Assembly (NCBI RefSeq): GCF_014851395.1
Contig: NW_024040928.1
Span: 11,210,443-11,274,442 of the forward strand
Reading direction: 5' to 3'
From: Micropterus salmoides
Lineage: Eukaryota > Chordata > Actinopteri > Centrarchiformes > Centrarchidae
DNA length: 64,000 nt
The number at the start of each line of letters is the position of its first letter. Within the stretch, counting starts at the first letter, position 1. Under the pieces are notes generated by a model. That model saw nothing but the letters and a program-made list of their open reading frames with translations. It was not told where the DNA came from and searched no databases. This document shows, in pieces, positions 33,511 to 46,156 of the stretch. The position numbers and the translations under genes were made by a program.

Positions 33511-34837
33511 TAGTACCTTTATTTAATCAGGAAAAGTCTCAATGAGAAATACATAGCTAGCTAGCTAACTAGCCACATCCATGAAATTAGTGCTGGGAAA
33601 ATGGCTATAACACAAGAAGTGTGGATGAGATTGATGCAGCTCTATGTTGTATGTCCACTCTCAGAAATAACAACTATTTAGTAGATTTTTAGATTCCATT
33701 TTTTAATAAAAATAAAATATTAAGTTTGCATATGGTACACAGTCTCCACTGTTGACTGAAAATGATGATGGCAGGATGGATGTGTCACACAGTGGTTAGA
33801 GCAAAACAAAACCCCAACCCTTCCAAGAAATCAGCTAACACAAACACAATGCCAGGCTGAATGAATGAAGTGAAATGAAACACAGGCTATTAGATTAGCT
33901 TTTTTCAGCTCGGAAGCAATATGATCATTGCACTGGATGAAACATTAAATCCCAAGACTCCATGTCTTTTCTGGCACCATTCCATCAAATGAAAATACTC
34001 AATATGTCTTTTTTATACACATGTATCCAAACGTCTATCATATCTTTTCCTTGGAAACTTTGACATCTCTGATAGAATGTTAAATGAAGTTCTGTGGGTT
34101 TGAACAATATTTGGCCGTGCAGCATGAGTTTAACTGGCCGCCGCTTGTTAAGTAGTTTAACTCAGCATGTAGACAGGCAGCAAAAGACTGAGGATAGTGT
34201 CAGAGTGCTGACACACATTTAAAGTAAAGAATAAAGATTTTTTGTTTATTAGGATTTAAGTTAGTCTTCAAACATGTTTTTACATGGGGGTCTTGTCTGA
34301 AAGGGACATAAAAGAATCGGACTGCAATTTAGGTTTCAACCGTAATCACAGGGTGAAATTTATTTTTATTCACACATATGGTCTGTGTTGTTTCCATAGC
34401 AACAGGTCATTCTGCCAGAAGAAAGGGGGCATAAAAAATGGTTCCACATCTGACAAACTTCATTTCCATGTATGTCTCTCTTTCCCTATGTTTCCCACTC
34501 TCTGTTAACAATAGTCTCTCTCTCTTTCTTTCTAGTTAAATCTGCTGTCTCGCTCCCTTTATCCCTCGATCTAAAATAACACACGCACATGTCTGTGCTG
34601 AGTGTCTTCTGCTCACAGCTCATCCTGAGACTCGCTCAGATGAGATGCTGCTGATACTTTGTTCTTTTTGCTTTGCAGTCTTCACCGCTGACTGGTTAAT
34701 CAAAATTCTCCTCGTCTTTTCTGGCTTTTAGGGACAACTATGGAGAGAAAAGGTTGCTTTTAAACAGCAGAGTCAATAATGAGGGCCTTGTGCTTTTTCT
34801 GACTAGGGCTCCTTCTTTAAAGTGATGCAGTCAAGGG
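33511..34837. other. Intergenic DNA, nothing recognised
   Basis: AT-rich DNA with TAGCTAGC runs at 33557-33575 and no supported gene. Confidence 0.45.
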
Positions 34838-35240
34838 TCATCTCTTCCAACTTTGTCAGTCCTCCTAATGAGCAGAGTGGACACCAACCATCCACTACTG
34901 TTTGCTTTCAGATGGTTCACCAACCAATTATTAACTTTTGAGGACCATGGCATCACAGAATACTATATCAAATTGCTCCTTTCTGGGCATTGTAGAGACA
35001 TTTAGTTACAGTTGAAGGTTACTGTATATGTTGCTAGGATCAAGCAAGAACATTTTTTAACACAAAACATTTATTTCATTCATTGAAGCATTGAACAGAG
35101 TCAAGCTCACATAAGTGTTTTGACATAGTAATACCGTAATAATGTTTTATTAAATTATACCAAAAGCCTTAAAGTAAAATGGAAAATAAATTAGCTCGAA
35201 AAAACTTGAATAAGAAGCGATATCAATACCAGTCACAGGA
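34838..35240 (+). repeat. Direct repeat copy B (pair with 19632-20045)
   Basis: The segment starts TCTCTTCCAACTTTGTCAG and ends near ATATCAATACCAGTCACAG, collinear with copy A. Copy B has small insertions relative to copy A (for example GAGCAGAGTGG against TAGCAGTGG). Confidence 0.8.
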
Positions 35241-36212
35241 TCAGAAATAATTTTTTCAAAACTGGAAAATCACACATACAAATAGTGTTTTCCATGTAGA
35301 CTTCTGAAGTAGTACATCTAATACCCACTGCATCATCACTGTTTGAAAGCTAATCGAGCAGGGCCTTTCCAGACAGAATTCTTAACTGTGTGACCCAGGA
35401 TCTCTGACTGAAACGTAGATCGCTGTAGGTGTTTGTTGTTATTTAGTCTTCCTCTGAATCTTTTGCCATGTGTGTGCTCTTTCCTACATCAATGGTCCAA
35501 AGCTTTGTCGAGACGGTAGTGGATTTGTGTAGGAAGTCCTGTGATGTGTGACTCAGCTGAGAGGTTGTGACCCTTTTGTAGAGTCGAGTGATTGTGCCAG
35601 TCATCAGTCAGTGCCAGGATTTTTTTTAATAGCAGGTATTACAATCAACTACATCTCTTGTTTTATAGGTTATTTGAATATTTTGCAGCCGAAATTCCAG
35701 AGAGCATTTACATTTACACAACAACGGCACGGCACAGCAGTGTAGCAGTGCCAGAAGCAAACCGAGTATGTTTACTGTGTTTCTGTACCAACAAGCCACA
35801 TAGTTTGTTTTTCTCTAAATAGGTTTGTTTATCTGCCCGCAACTGAAAGTTTAATTTATAGGCAGATGGGTGGGCAGATTTGACTTACAGGAGATAAACT
35901 GGCCCAATCTTACCTTTAAGTCCTCTTTTGATCTGGCATTGGCATCCTTAATTTTTGCTTTTGTATGTTTTTGCATGTTTCCACGCTGCCAGCAATAGGC
36001 ATTCACAAAGGAGGATATCATGTTTTAAGGTTTCTCGTTTAAAATATCTGGCTGTGTTATTGAAGTTTCGATGGCATGATGTTTTCATACACAAAAGCAG
36101 GTGTTCAATAATGTAAAAAGCAGAGAAATAACAAAAAGTATAATGTAAAAAATAAAAGTTTTGCACAATAGGCTAAAATGGGGTAAAAATAATGGTAAAC
36201 AACAATTAAATT
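35241..36212. other. Intergenic DNA, nothing recognised
   Basis: No gene or repeat family recognised. Confidence 0.45.
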
Positions 36213-36335
36213 CACCTCAATTGTATTTATATAGTGCCATTTCATAACAGAAGTTATCTCATTGCACTCTCAGAGCAGGTCTAGACCATACTCTTAATAA
36301 TATTTTTTACAGAGGCCCAACAATTCAGCAAGGAA
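36213..36335 (-). repeat. LINE 3'-end fragment of a common teleost family
   Basis: CAATTGTATTTATATAGTGCC, ATCTCATTGCACTCTCAGAG, CAGGTCTAGACCATACTCTT and ACAGAGGCCCAACAATTC occur in the order of a widely dispersed fish repeat that looks like a LINE tail read backwards. The family name is uncertain (L2/Rex-like). Confidence 0.55.
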
Positions 36336-39300
36336 ATTGTAATTTGGTAAGTGGACAATGTTAAGACACTCACTTTGTGGCAGTATGTTGGGTTAGTTTT
36401 GCACCAATTTACATCTGTTGAAGGGGTATTTAGAATGGTTTCTGAAAGGGAACATTTTACAAGGGTATGATTCCTACTGCATGTTGTTTGTGGTGACTTT
36501 TCTTTTTTCTTTTTATACTTTTAATGTTTTAGTTACAGGTACAAAAGGCTTTAGTGCTGGATTTATTTCAAAATGCCCAATTGAATGATGTATAAACCTC
36601 ACACACTTTATCTGCTATCTGCCAGAACATCCACAACCCTATCAACACATTGATCCAGTGTACTCATGTGTACTTTAACAGTTATATATTTATAACTGTT
36701 TTAAGATAAATAATGCTCTCCTGCTTCTATGGACTTCTGATTTCTGATAATATAGACAAGCTATATATTAATCCTTCAAAAAATCAAAATACAGTCACAA
36801 AGTACAGTATACTGTATGTAGCCACAAAGCTGTGAATTTTTCTCAGTTGAAAAATAAATGCATGTTTCAGTTACCCATAAAAGAAAACTGCAACAATGTT
36901 GACTGAAATAGAATATTTATGTTGTTGATTTGTCGCTAGAAACACTAAACCATTATGTCCTCTCTAACTTTTTGATATATGTGGCTTGTTTCTAGAAAAT
37001 GGCCAACTCGACAGTTAGGCCAATCCTACAAGTAAGCAGTCAGTTAAGAGAGAAAGAGAAACTCTGCTCCAAGTCAGAGTTTTTCTCAGCAGTGCACTGA
37101 GGAAGAGAGAAGAATGGCACAGCATCAGTACAGTAAGTGTACATTTTCGTGTAGCATGGCTTTAAATAGCAGATGCTTTCTTGTTTATGGCAACATGTGA
37201 GATTTAATCTGGTTTTGATGAATTATTAAACATCTTAATGTTTAAGCGAGTACTCTGCGTCATCAAAAGCTTTTTTGATCTCTAAATAATGACATTAATA
37301 CTTTGTATTCCAATTAAACTCATTAGGTGGATCCTATGAATCCCTATGTCATAATCCGCCACATAAATAATTTCAATTTAGTTCAAACACAGTTTAAAAG
37401 GATAAACTAACTCACACCAAAGCTTGTCTTTTCTCAAAAATCCATTGTACTGTCAACTGTCAAAACGAAGAGGCAGATTAGGCTGGAGGGAGCATAGTTC
37501 ACATAGAAATCTTTATTCCTTTTATTTTTCATTTTCAAAATGTAATTAATAGTCAATAGTGTGTAGTGCCGCACAGTGTACTACTGCATGGTAGAAAATA
37601 CTAGTGTGTGTGTGTGTGTGTGTGCGTGCGTGCATGCGTGTATTAAATCACCTCCATTATAAAAAAGAGGGAAGTCCAAAAGGTAGTCAGGCTCTAAAAG
37701 TCCTCTGGCTTTAAAAGGGAAATACTGTGGGAAGTAAAGTGGTGTGAAAGTGGCAAATTGCTTTAACTCTCACACAGCCCCACTGAAAGAGAAATAACAG
37801 TAATTCCAGCCATTCATATCCTCCTTAGAAAGCATGACATGCTGAAAAGATGCAGCCCTATAATAGCCCCAGTCTTTTATCCTTTGTAGAAGAAAACATC
37901 ACAAAGTGGGCTTTAATCTTTAATTGAAACATTTTTGTTAGAATCAGATTTCTTCAGGCAGAAAAACATATCAACAGCAAACTTTGCACTGTTTGACAAA
38001 AGCCCTACTCTATCTGGTATAATGAGGCTGAGTGAAATACAGCCTCAAACTCTCATTTTCATTTACTTTGCACTTGAGGATTCTGAGCTGCTGTAGCAAC
38101 GTACAGAAAATCCTTTCACATAAGGTGTTCAGGTGAAGGTTTGGTATAATTTCTACAGCAGATGCAGCCTATTCACTTGCCAATGCTTCTCTCACTCGGT
38201 CTCTCAACTATCTCTTTCTCTCACCTTTCACCTCTACCTCAGGCAACACCAATTATAATATAAGAGAGGAGGACAGAGAGAATTGGAGAAACATTCTTTA
38301 AAAATTCTTTTATGGGATCTTATAGTTCTGTAGCAACAATACAGGACAGGGTTCTGCACTGTGTACAGTGAGAAAGAGCAGACTTTCAGACATCCCGAAA
38401 TGTGAGTATTGTGGTGTAGCAGGATGCACATCATACAAACATTTATCCTTTCACAGATGGAAAACACGTTAGAAATTAATGTAGGCCTATCTCAAGAATC
38501 TGCAGTGACACATACATTTTTTCCAATTTATTTATTTTTAATGCCATGAGATCATTTGTATCACTGACATAAAAATCTATTTCATGCTAACAGTTTAATC
38601 ACCCCTCATGTTATGATATATGAGGGCTTCCCATAGGCTTCTCCCTCCTCAAACAGCCTCGACAGGCTCTTCAGACCTGAACCCAAATCGACTGTAAAGG
38701 GGCTTTCTCATAGATCTGGTCACACCAGAAAGTGGCACTGCAAAATTCATCTGTGTGTGGTTCCAGAAATTTGGTGACACTGGGAAACTTGCAGTGCTAG
38801 TTAGTGAACAGGTGCAGTTGCCAAGCTAACCGCTTACAAGCTAGCCAGCCGGGAACATGCTATTGCTAGCCAACCACAATGAAGTTGGTCTATCTGTGGG
38901 TGTGCAGTACTGCGGGAATCGCCTACTACAAGATATACGTCCTAAGAAACGGTTGCAATTTGGTTAGGTTTAGGCAGTCTGGAGGTGGTCTTTCCCGCAT
39001 TCTGGTGAAACTAAATAATAAGTACACTGCAACAGCATTTTTATGTTAAATACTTTAAAATTTACATTTAATTCTCAGGAAAGATTACAACTTATTTGCC
39101 CCTCTGCCATAAACTTTTGAACATCTGAAATTTGCTCGAGTATTTCTTTCTCTTAGTGCTCTCTATTTGTCTCTCCGTCTCTCATTCACTTAGTAAGCTC
39201 AAGCAGACGGGACAATAAGTTCACACATTTTAATCAAAAGACGTACTTGCACCATCAACTCTTGCAACCATCAGCAAACCATGCCTCTTCTTTGGAGCAG

Positions 39301-41505
39301 TTTACACTTGCTTAAATAAAAGTGGATGTTGCAACACATCTAACAGGCTACAATAGCTTCTATTTTGGACTCATTTCATTCCCAAAGGTCACAGTACTGT
39401 CAGGATCGTTTGCTGTGGGTCAACAGTGCAAACTGGTGCGTCAAAGTCTAACTTGACACAAAAAATCATGCAGATATACTTTGCCCCCCACGTGCAAAGT
39501 GACAGATAAAGGCCTTTCCCTACAGCAAAATGTCGCAGTTTTGCCCTAGTTTAGATATTGGCTAGTAGCCTGGTTAACATAGCAGCAAAGTTCAGGCAAT
39601 TGTCGTGGTTGGTGTTGTTCCTGAATTTGCTACATAGTATGTCAATTTATCTGATGTCAAAATTACCCACAACGGGCAATTATTCAAGCATAGTATGCAG
39701 ATGTGATATGTATCTATCTCATACTGCTCTTATACTGACATCAAAGTCTCTGTACTACTGTATAACAACATGTGTGTCACAATTTTATGTTGTGTTGATT
39801 AAACATTTTCTGGTGAGGCCATGTAATGAAAAGCTTATATACAGTTGTTCTCATATTTAATCCCCTGCTCAGTGTTCTACCTCATTAGTAACCCAGCCCA
39901 TGCCTTTTCTAGCCCAGCCCTGTATATCACAGAACTTTAGGGAAGGTATCAAGGTATGTCTGCATTCTCAGTGTGGTGTGTCAACGGCCTCTAAATACTC
40001 TGCACCACATTCCCCCAAACAGAAATCTTTCTTCTTCTGTCTGTCTGGCTGTGCTGTGGGCTGAATGGCTGATGTATATGCGTTTCACATTTGATGACAG
40101 GGAGGCAGCTGGAGGCAACCACAGCTAGCAGAGTAAGAGGTTGAGGCAAGAGAGCTCCCACACAAAGATTCACTTTCCTCAGGGGCGCCACAAATGTTTG
40201 CCTCACAAATTAAGAATTTATTTAAAAGTGCTGGAGCAAAAACTCTCAGAACCAATTACCATTGCTGTCTGAGATATAGTCTCTGAAGGCTGGGGGAGGA
40301 AGAGGAGGGGGCGAAGGCTCAGTGATTTTCTATTTTTAGATACTTAAACGTTCCCTTGGACAGGTATTTTTGAAGGGCCTTGGGTAGATCTAGATAGACC
40401 ATTTTTTCCTACTCCCCAGACACGTCCTTCTGAACTGTCTTATTGAATAAGCATCTTGATTTGACTATTTCCCCATCCCAGAGCACATCAGATTTTAGGC
40501 ATGTGGCTGATGTTTACTGTGAATTGAGTGAGCTGTTGCAACAAAACAAAGTCAACAGTCTGCAGAAGTTGAGTTTTGGAAGAGTCTGTTCATACATGAA
40601 GCCACCTTACTGCCTTTTACAAGGTCCAAAGAAACTGTCCACAATCATTTTTCTCCGAAGTATATCTCTACTATGTTGTTTATAGAATCTACATTTCAGT
40701 TTGATCTTGAGGTTTTATTTACCCAAATCCTGCCTAAAAAAACATACCTTCCATAATTAAATGATACACAAATCACTCAAATAGTTATGCTAAATGGTGT
40801 TTACACTTAAAAAAAAAAGAAACTGAAAGACAAGCATGCTTATTCTTATTAAGTCAGGTGACAAGGCTGCTCTTCATCCCAAACATTTAATTAAAAGTGA
40901 GGTTATGAAATCAAAAGTCATTATATCCCCACAGAAAAATAGAGACATTAAAAAGGTTAGAGGGGCAAAACCATACTGGAAACAAAATAGTAAAAATTTT
41001 GTTGTCTTCAATGATCCCATCTGTCCCAAGTGTTTAACCTCCACAAGAAATCAGAAACGTTTTGAACAATACATTTAAAGGTTAACATGTTCTGCTTCAA
41101 ATAGCAGTGTAGTCCCATTAGAGGGTCTTCATCTTTAGATGCAAACCCCTACCTACAGAGTCAGAATCCTCCTCCCTAGTGATTGCACACAATAGTGCAC
41201 ATTGTACTAAATCCTTCTTCTAGCAGCACAGAAAGCCTGCACTGCTAACACCTCCCCACAATGTATCCACAGAGCTGTCAGCAGCAGCCACCGCAGGGGG
41301 AATAAAAGATGAAAATGATTCATGTGATGTTATGTAGTGCTCTTCGGTAAATCAGCCAGAACAAGTAAACAAATTTATGTTTCTCACACAACACAGAATG
41401 TGACAAGTGGGGGAAAAATATGAGTGAAGTATTGTATTTTATCCTCTTTGTCCCTCAGGAGTTTGAAAAGGGGCAGATTTATGCTGTTGGTCTTGCTGAG
41501 GCCAT
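36336..41505. other. Intergenic DNA with a TG microsatellite
   Basis: Mostly AT-rich, single-copy in look, with (TG)n at 37604-37640. The 38640-39010 part is GC-richer (CAAGCTAACCGCTTACAAGC, GCTAGCCAGCCGGGAAC) and could be an unrecognised repeat. No gene supported. Confidence 0.45.
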
Positions 41506-41509
41506 ATGT

Positions 41510-41551
<42 letters not shown>

Positions 41552-41560
41552 TGGGGGGGG
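41506..41560. repeat. (TG)n microsatellite followed by a G-run
   Basis: About 45 bp of TG, starting with one interrupted unit, then GGTGGGGGGGG. Confidence 0.9.
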
Positions 41561-44500
41561 TGTCAGCTACTGTACCAGACAGCTGGACAAGCACCATTCT
41601 GTTCAGGCCATTCAACCCAAACTGGCAGGCTCAATAGTGATTGATGGAGGTCAGCGCTCTGTACAAATCAAAACAGACAGGACAAAGCACACATGAACAA
41701 AACACAACACACTGAAACACCTGAATTATCCAGGCTGTACATCCCCCATCCACTCACATTCTCCAGCACTCTACAGGAGTCTTTGCTGCCAGATTGTGTC
41801 TCCCTGCTTCCAATTTGCTATTTCATCACACCATCTATCGCGATCCAAAGGGCGCAAGAGACTGGAATGGTCACCATCAAAATGGCAATCAAATCTACAA
41901 ATGGCCTGCATTCACCATTCAATCCCAGATGTGGAGAAAAGGAAACAACACTCACTCTCACAGTATATTTCCGTTTAATGCTCTCACAGTGTCATATTTA
42001 CAGTAGGGTAGTAGTGACATGCTGATATTCACTGCCCCCCACTGACTCTGCCAAGAACTACATCATACTGTGCTGACTGCTGAAGCAGACAAAAGGTCTA
42101 CAACATGATTCATTCTGGACAAAGAAAGTGCATGTGTTGTAACATCCGTGTTGCCCCAAGCATCTGTGTAGGGCCTGAAGATGAATCAATCCATCCACAG
42201 ACACACAAAATATCTCTACACTCTTAAACAATTAAGAAGGAACTATTAATTATTGTGATAAAGTATCACTAGTGACATTAGGAATGTTGTGCACTGAAAA
42301 GACATGATTACACGTGATATTCTATAAATTATTAACTTGTATCCTAGAGGACCCTACAGTAAGTAGCTGCTGTGTTTGCATGCCTACTATATGAACAGCT
42401 TTGAGTAAAACACATGGTGATAAATACACAGAACGGTTGGATATACTGCATCCACAGGAACACACGCCGATGACATAAGAATGACGAACGCTCACACTCC
42501 TAGAAATCTATTCTCTCCACTGAATTGCCATTTTTGTGAACTGAATTTGGTTTGAGACAAATTACCTTTACATTTTTCAATACCGATATATGAATCCCAT
42601 GTTTGCAACATGAGTAGTGTTTGCAAATGTTCAACTCCTCATTAACTGAGGCAGCGTATGAGACATGCATTATTTTATACCCTGTGGCAAGGATGGCAAG
42701 TGTGTGTTGGGTGCAGGACAGGGGAGGTCGTAATTAGCAATTATAGTAATTAGACTAAAGGTCGATGTTAACAAGACAGAGTACTCATTTCTCACTAGAT
42801 ATGAATCTGCACACAGACCGCAGGCTGTGAGGACACACACACACAAACACACACTCGCAGACACACCATTACTCATATATACACAAAAAAAGTGAGCTGA
42901 CATTTCCATTCTGGATGTGAAGTGACCTTGCTCGTGACATTTTGCACCCAACACTTAAACCTTCCTCTTCTTCTCTTCAGCCACTGCATCTCATTAATGC
43001 TGATAGCCAATTAACACACGCAAGAATTACTAACCTTTCACATTTCTCTCCTATACTACTAATGACCCCAGTGTGCTCTGCTACTTATCTTTGTCCATCC
43101 TATCCAAAGACACAAGTGAGTTTATTTCTATGCCTGCAGCCAGAGTTAATGCGGCAGCATTTGTGAGGGGGAAGATGAATATAGGTGTGGTTCTGTTTAT
43201 TGTCTTAAAGGGCACCGCCACCTACCACGGGCTTCCATGAAGATTATATCTAGAGGTGAACTACTCACCCATGGACTTCTTGCCAGAACGTCCTATTATT
43301 TTATTTATGTCTCTCATTATTCACATAGATGGTGTCAACCTTTATGCACTAACCCCTGCATCTTGTGCATCAATAGTAGCACAGTAGGCAGAATGCATGG
43401 AGGGTGCAAATTAAAAGACAGCTTTAAAAACACCATCAAGAGAACTGTTTTCTGTGATTGTGTGGTTTAGAAACAAAACACAAGTTTTGAAAGGCCAACA
43501 CGAATGATTAACACTCTACCTTTGACGTAGCTTGTTAGAGAAGTCCGGGAGTGTTGGAAAAAGCATTAAAAGCTCAACACATTCTCTACATGCTTTGGCA
43601 CTTTTTCTCATTCTCCCACAGAAGGGAAGGGAAGCTAATATAGGGACCAAACTTTGCAGCCGCAATCTATCACTTCCCCAATTAAGATTTGATTTGAGTA
43701 GATGGTGGTCTGAATCGACATTTCATTAGTAGCAGAGTCAGTATAGCACCACGTCAGTTCTGTTAATGGCTTGGCTGGACTGGAGCCTTGCAGTCACAAA
43801 CCAAAAACTGGAAATCAGAGCTGGCAACTAGCCAGGGATTTTAATGAAGATGTCTCCCCCCTCTAATTTTACATGGATAAAACTATTACATTTCAGCCTG
43901 CCATCTGTACATATCAGAAGGAAAAATAAGCTTTACATGTTTTGTTTCAACCTGCAAGAACTGATTTATGGCCACTTGGGGGCAGCAGAAACAAGCAATA
44001 AACACAACCCTTTTAAGCTTGTATGGCAAACGTGTTCCCTATTTGTTCATCAAGCTGATACAGGGCAACATTAGCATTAATTTGTTCATTCATTAGTCTG
44101 GCCAACTGGCGAATGTAAGTTAATGTAAGATTACAGACTCTTTTAAATCATGAGCATGACAGATAAAGTGTCGCCCCATTGTAAAATTTTTAATCTATCA
44201 AATGCAGTGAATTGCATTGTGGGTTTGGTAGCAAAAAGTAGTGTAGGCTACATGCTATAAACACTACTTTTTCTAAAACAAAATGGGCTAGGTTTAAGAG
44301 GCTTGGAGAAAAGAGAAAAGAGAATAAGCAGGTCTAACAGTAGCTGGATCGTTACACATAACCATCAATTTACAAGGCGCTCACCATTTACCACTTAATC
44401 TGAAAGTTAGCAAGTGTGAAAATACCTGTGATTGCCATTTACGAACAGCAATATAACAGTGTAGATTATCTTGGCAGCACAATCAGAGATAACGTTTCTC

Positions 44501-46123
44501 TCTCTGGCATCAGTGGCATCAATTGTAGGATGCAATCTGAATGAGACCAAGAGGAAGACATCAGGCTTGAGATGTGTAGATGAAAAAATAGATGGATGGC
44601 AGGAAGATAGGAACAAAACTAGGAGGGGGGTTTGAACTTTAATCTCAACATCTACAGGGCAGGTATATTATCCAGCAGGCTCCTCACTGGATGAATCGAT
44701 CCAGGTGTACGGCTCAGTCAGATCAATACCAGCCCCAATCTAGCCAATACAAAACACTGGCTTTTTAATGAGATGCTAGTGGCAGTTTTTCACCTATAAC
44801 TTCTCTAGTCAAAGTGCATATCATGGTTCATTTCGCTCCCAATTTGACCTCAGGGACTCTGAACCCCGGGGGCAGCTGCAAATATGCAGCTAGAGGATGT
44901 GAAGTATTCTAATCTGTGGTGTCATAAGGCTATTATCATTCCTTTATGCAACAATGCTGAATACCAAACTTCCTCAAGGGCCCTATGTGAATGTGTATAA
45001 GCAAAATCGTGCTATGAGCTATGTGAGCAGATTTGTCTGTGTGTGTGTATGTGCAGGACAAATGTATTAAAGATAAATTCCATTGACCTCCTCTGTCAGT
45101 TGGACTGTTCTTATTTTCTGCCTCTAAGGCTATGATTCAGAAATTATAAAGTCATGAGTACTGGTTATATGTTTTAAAGTTGTGTGACATCTGCTTCAGT
45201 GGAATCTGTCCATTGTTTGACCAAGTGGCAATCGTCTAACAACAGCTCCCTCATGTGGCAAAAAGCTCATCTACTCCTCTACCCCAATCTACATGTCCCC
45301 TAATTTGTATTCCACAGGATGGTGTATGTTAAAAGTTCCAGCTGAAACTAAAGCAGGATACCAGCATGGCTTACTGTCAGTCTCTGAAGTTGGATCACTT
45401 TCACAAAATGTCAACATTTGTCCAGACCACTGAAGATTATTCAACCCAAAATGTCACATTTGCATTCTTTTAGAGAGCCAATTCCCCTGCAGCTCTCTGC
45501 TAAGATACATCCTTTTACCTCCAGGCTAGACAATTGAAGGGATAAGGCCTCTCGCCACAGCAAACCTCAGTCAATAAATCTTCAGTAAGGCTATGAAGTG
45601 AATTCTATACTAAAATCCTCCAGGGTTCATCTGCATCAAAAGTGAACCAAACCTGATGTGACTATAAAAGAAGGTGAGCTTGTCTTTATTTCCAGTTTGG
45701 TTGTAGATCCACTGTTAGATCCACTGAGATATTCCTCAGTAGTCTGCAAAGATATCTCAGCAAAAATACAGAGTTCATGCAACAGCGCCAACAACAACAG
45801 GCTACAAAAGGCTCTCCAACAAGTGCTTGGGCTCTCAAGGATCACAGTTCATATTTCTTGATGCAGGTCTGCTCTTTCAATTTCTGGATAAACCTTGAAA
45901 TAAGGAGTCCTTGAGGGGGACGGAGGGTCCGGGTCTTACTTCATTCTTCCTGGTACCTCCTGCCCTCCTGGCATGACCTGGATAAGGTCTGATCGCAGTG
46001 CCCTGCCCTGGGAAAGGGGAAGCCATTAACAGTCCCGTGAGAAGGACACATTCAAATAGGAAACCATACAGAATAAACAAAGTGTGAGCGCACCGTCGCG
46101 TTCCCATGACCCAAACTGACTGG

Positions 46124-46156
<33 letters not shown>

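Noticed and set aside
40836..41078. 80-residue Lys-rich + strand frame
   Set aside because: AT-rich DNA gives Lys/Asn/Ile-rich frames by chance; no domain, no splice context.
41420..41696. Frames with long Cys-Val runs
   Set aside because: Translation of the (TG)n tract at 41506-41560.
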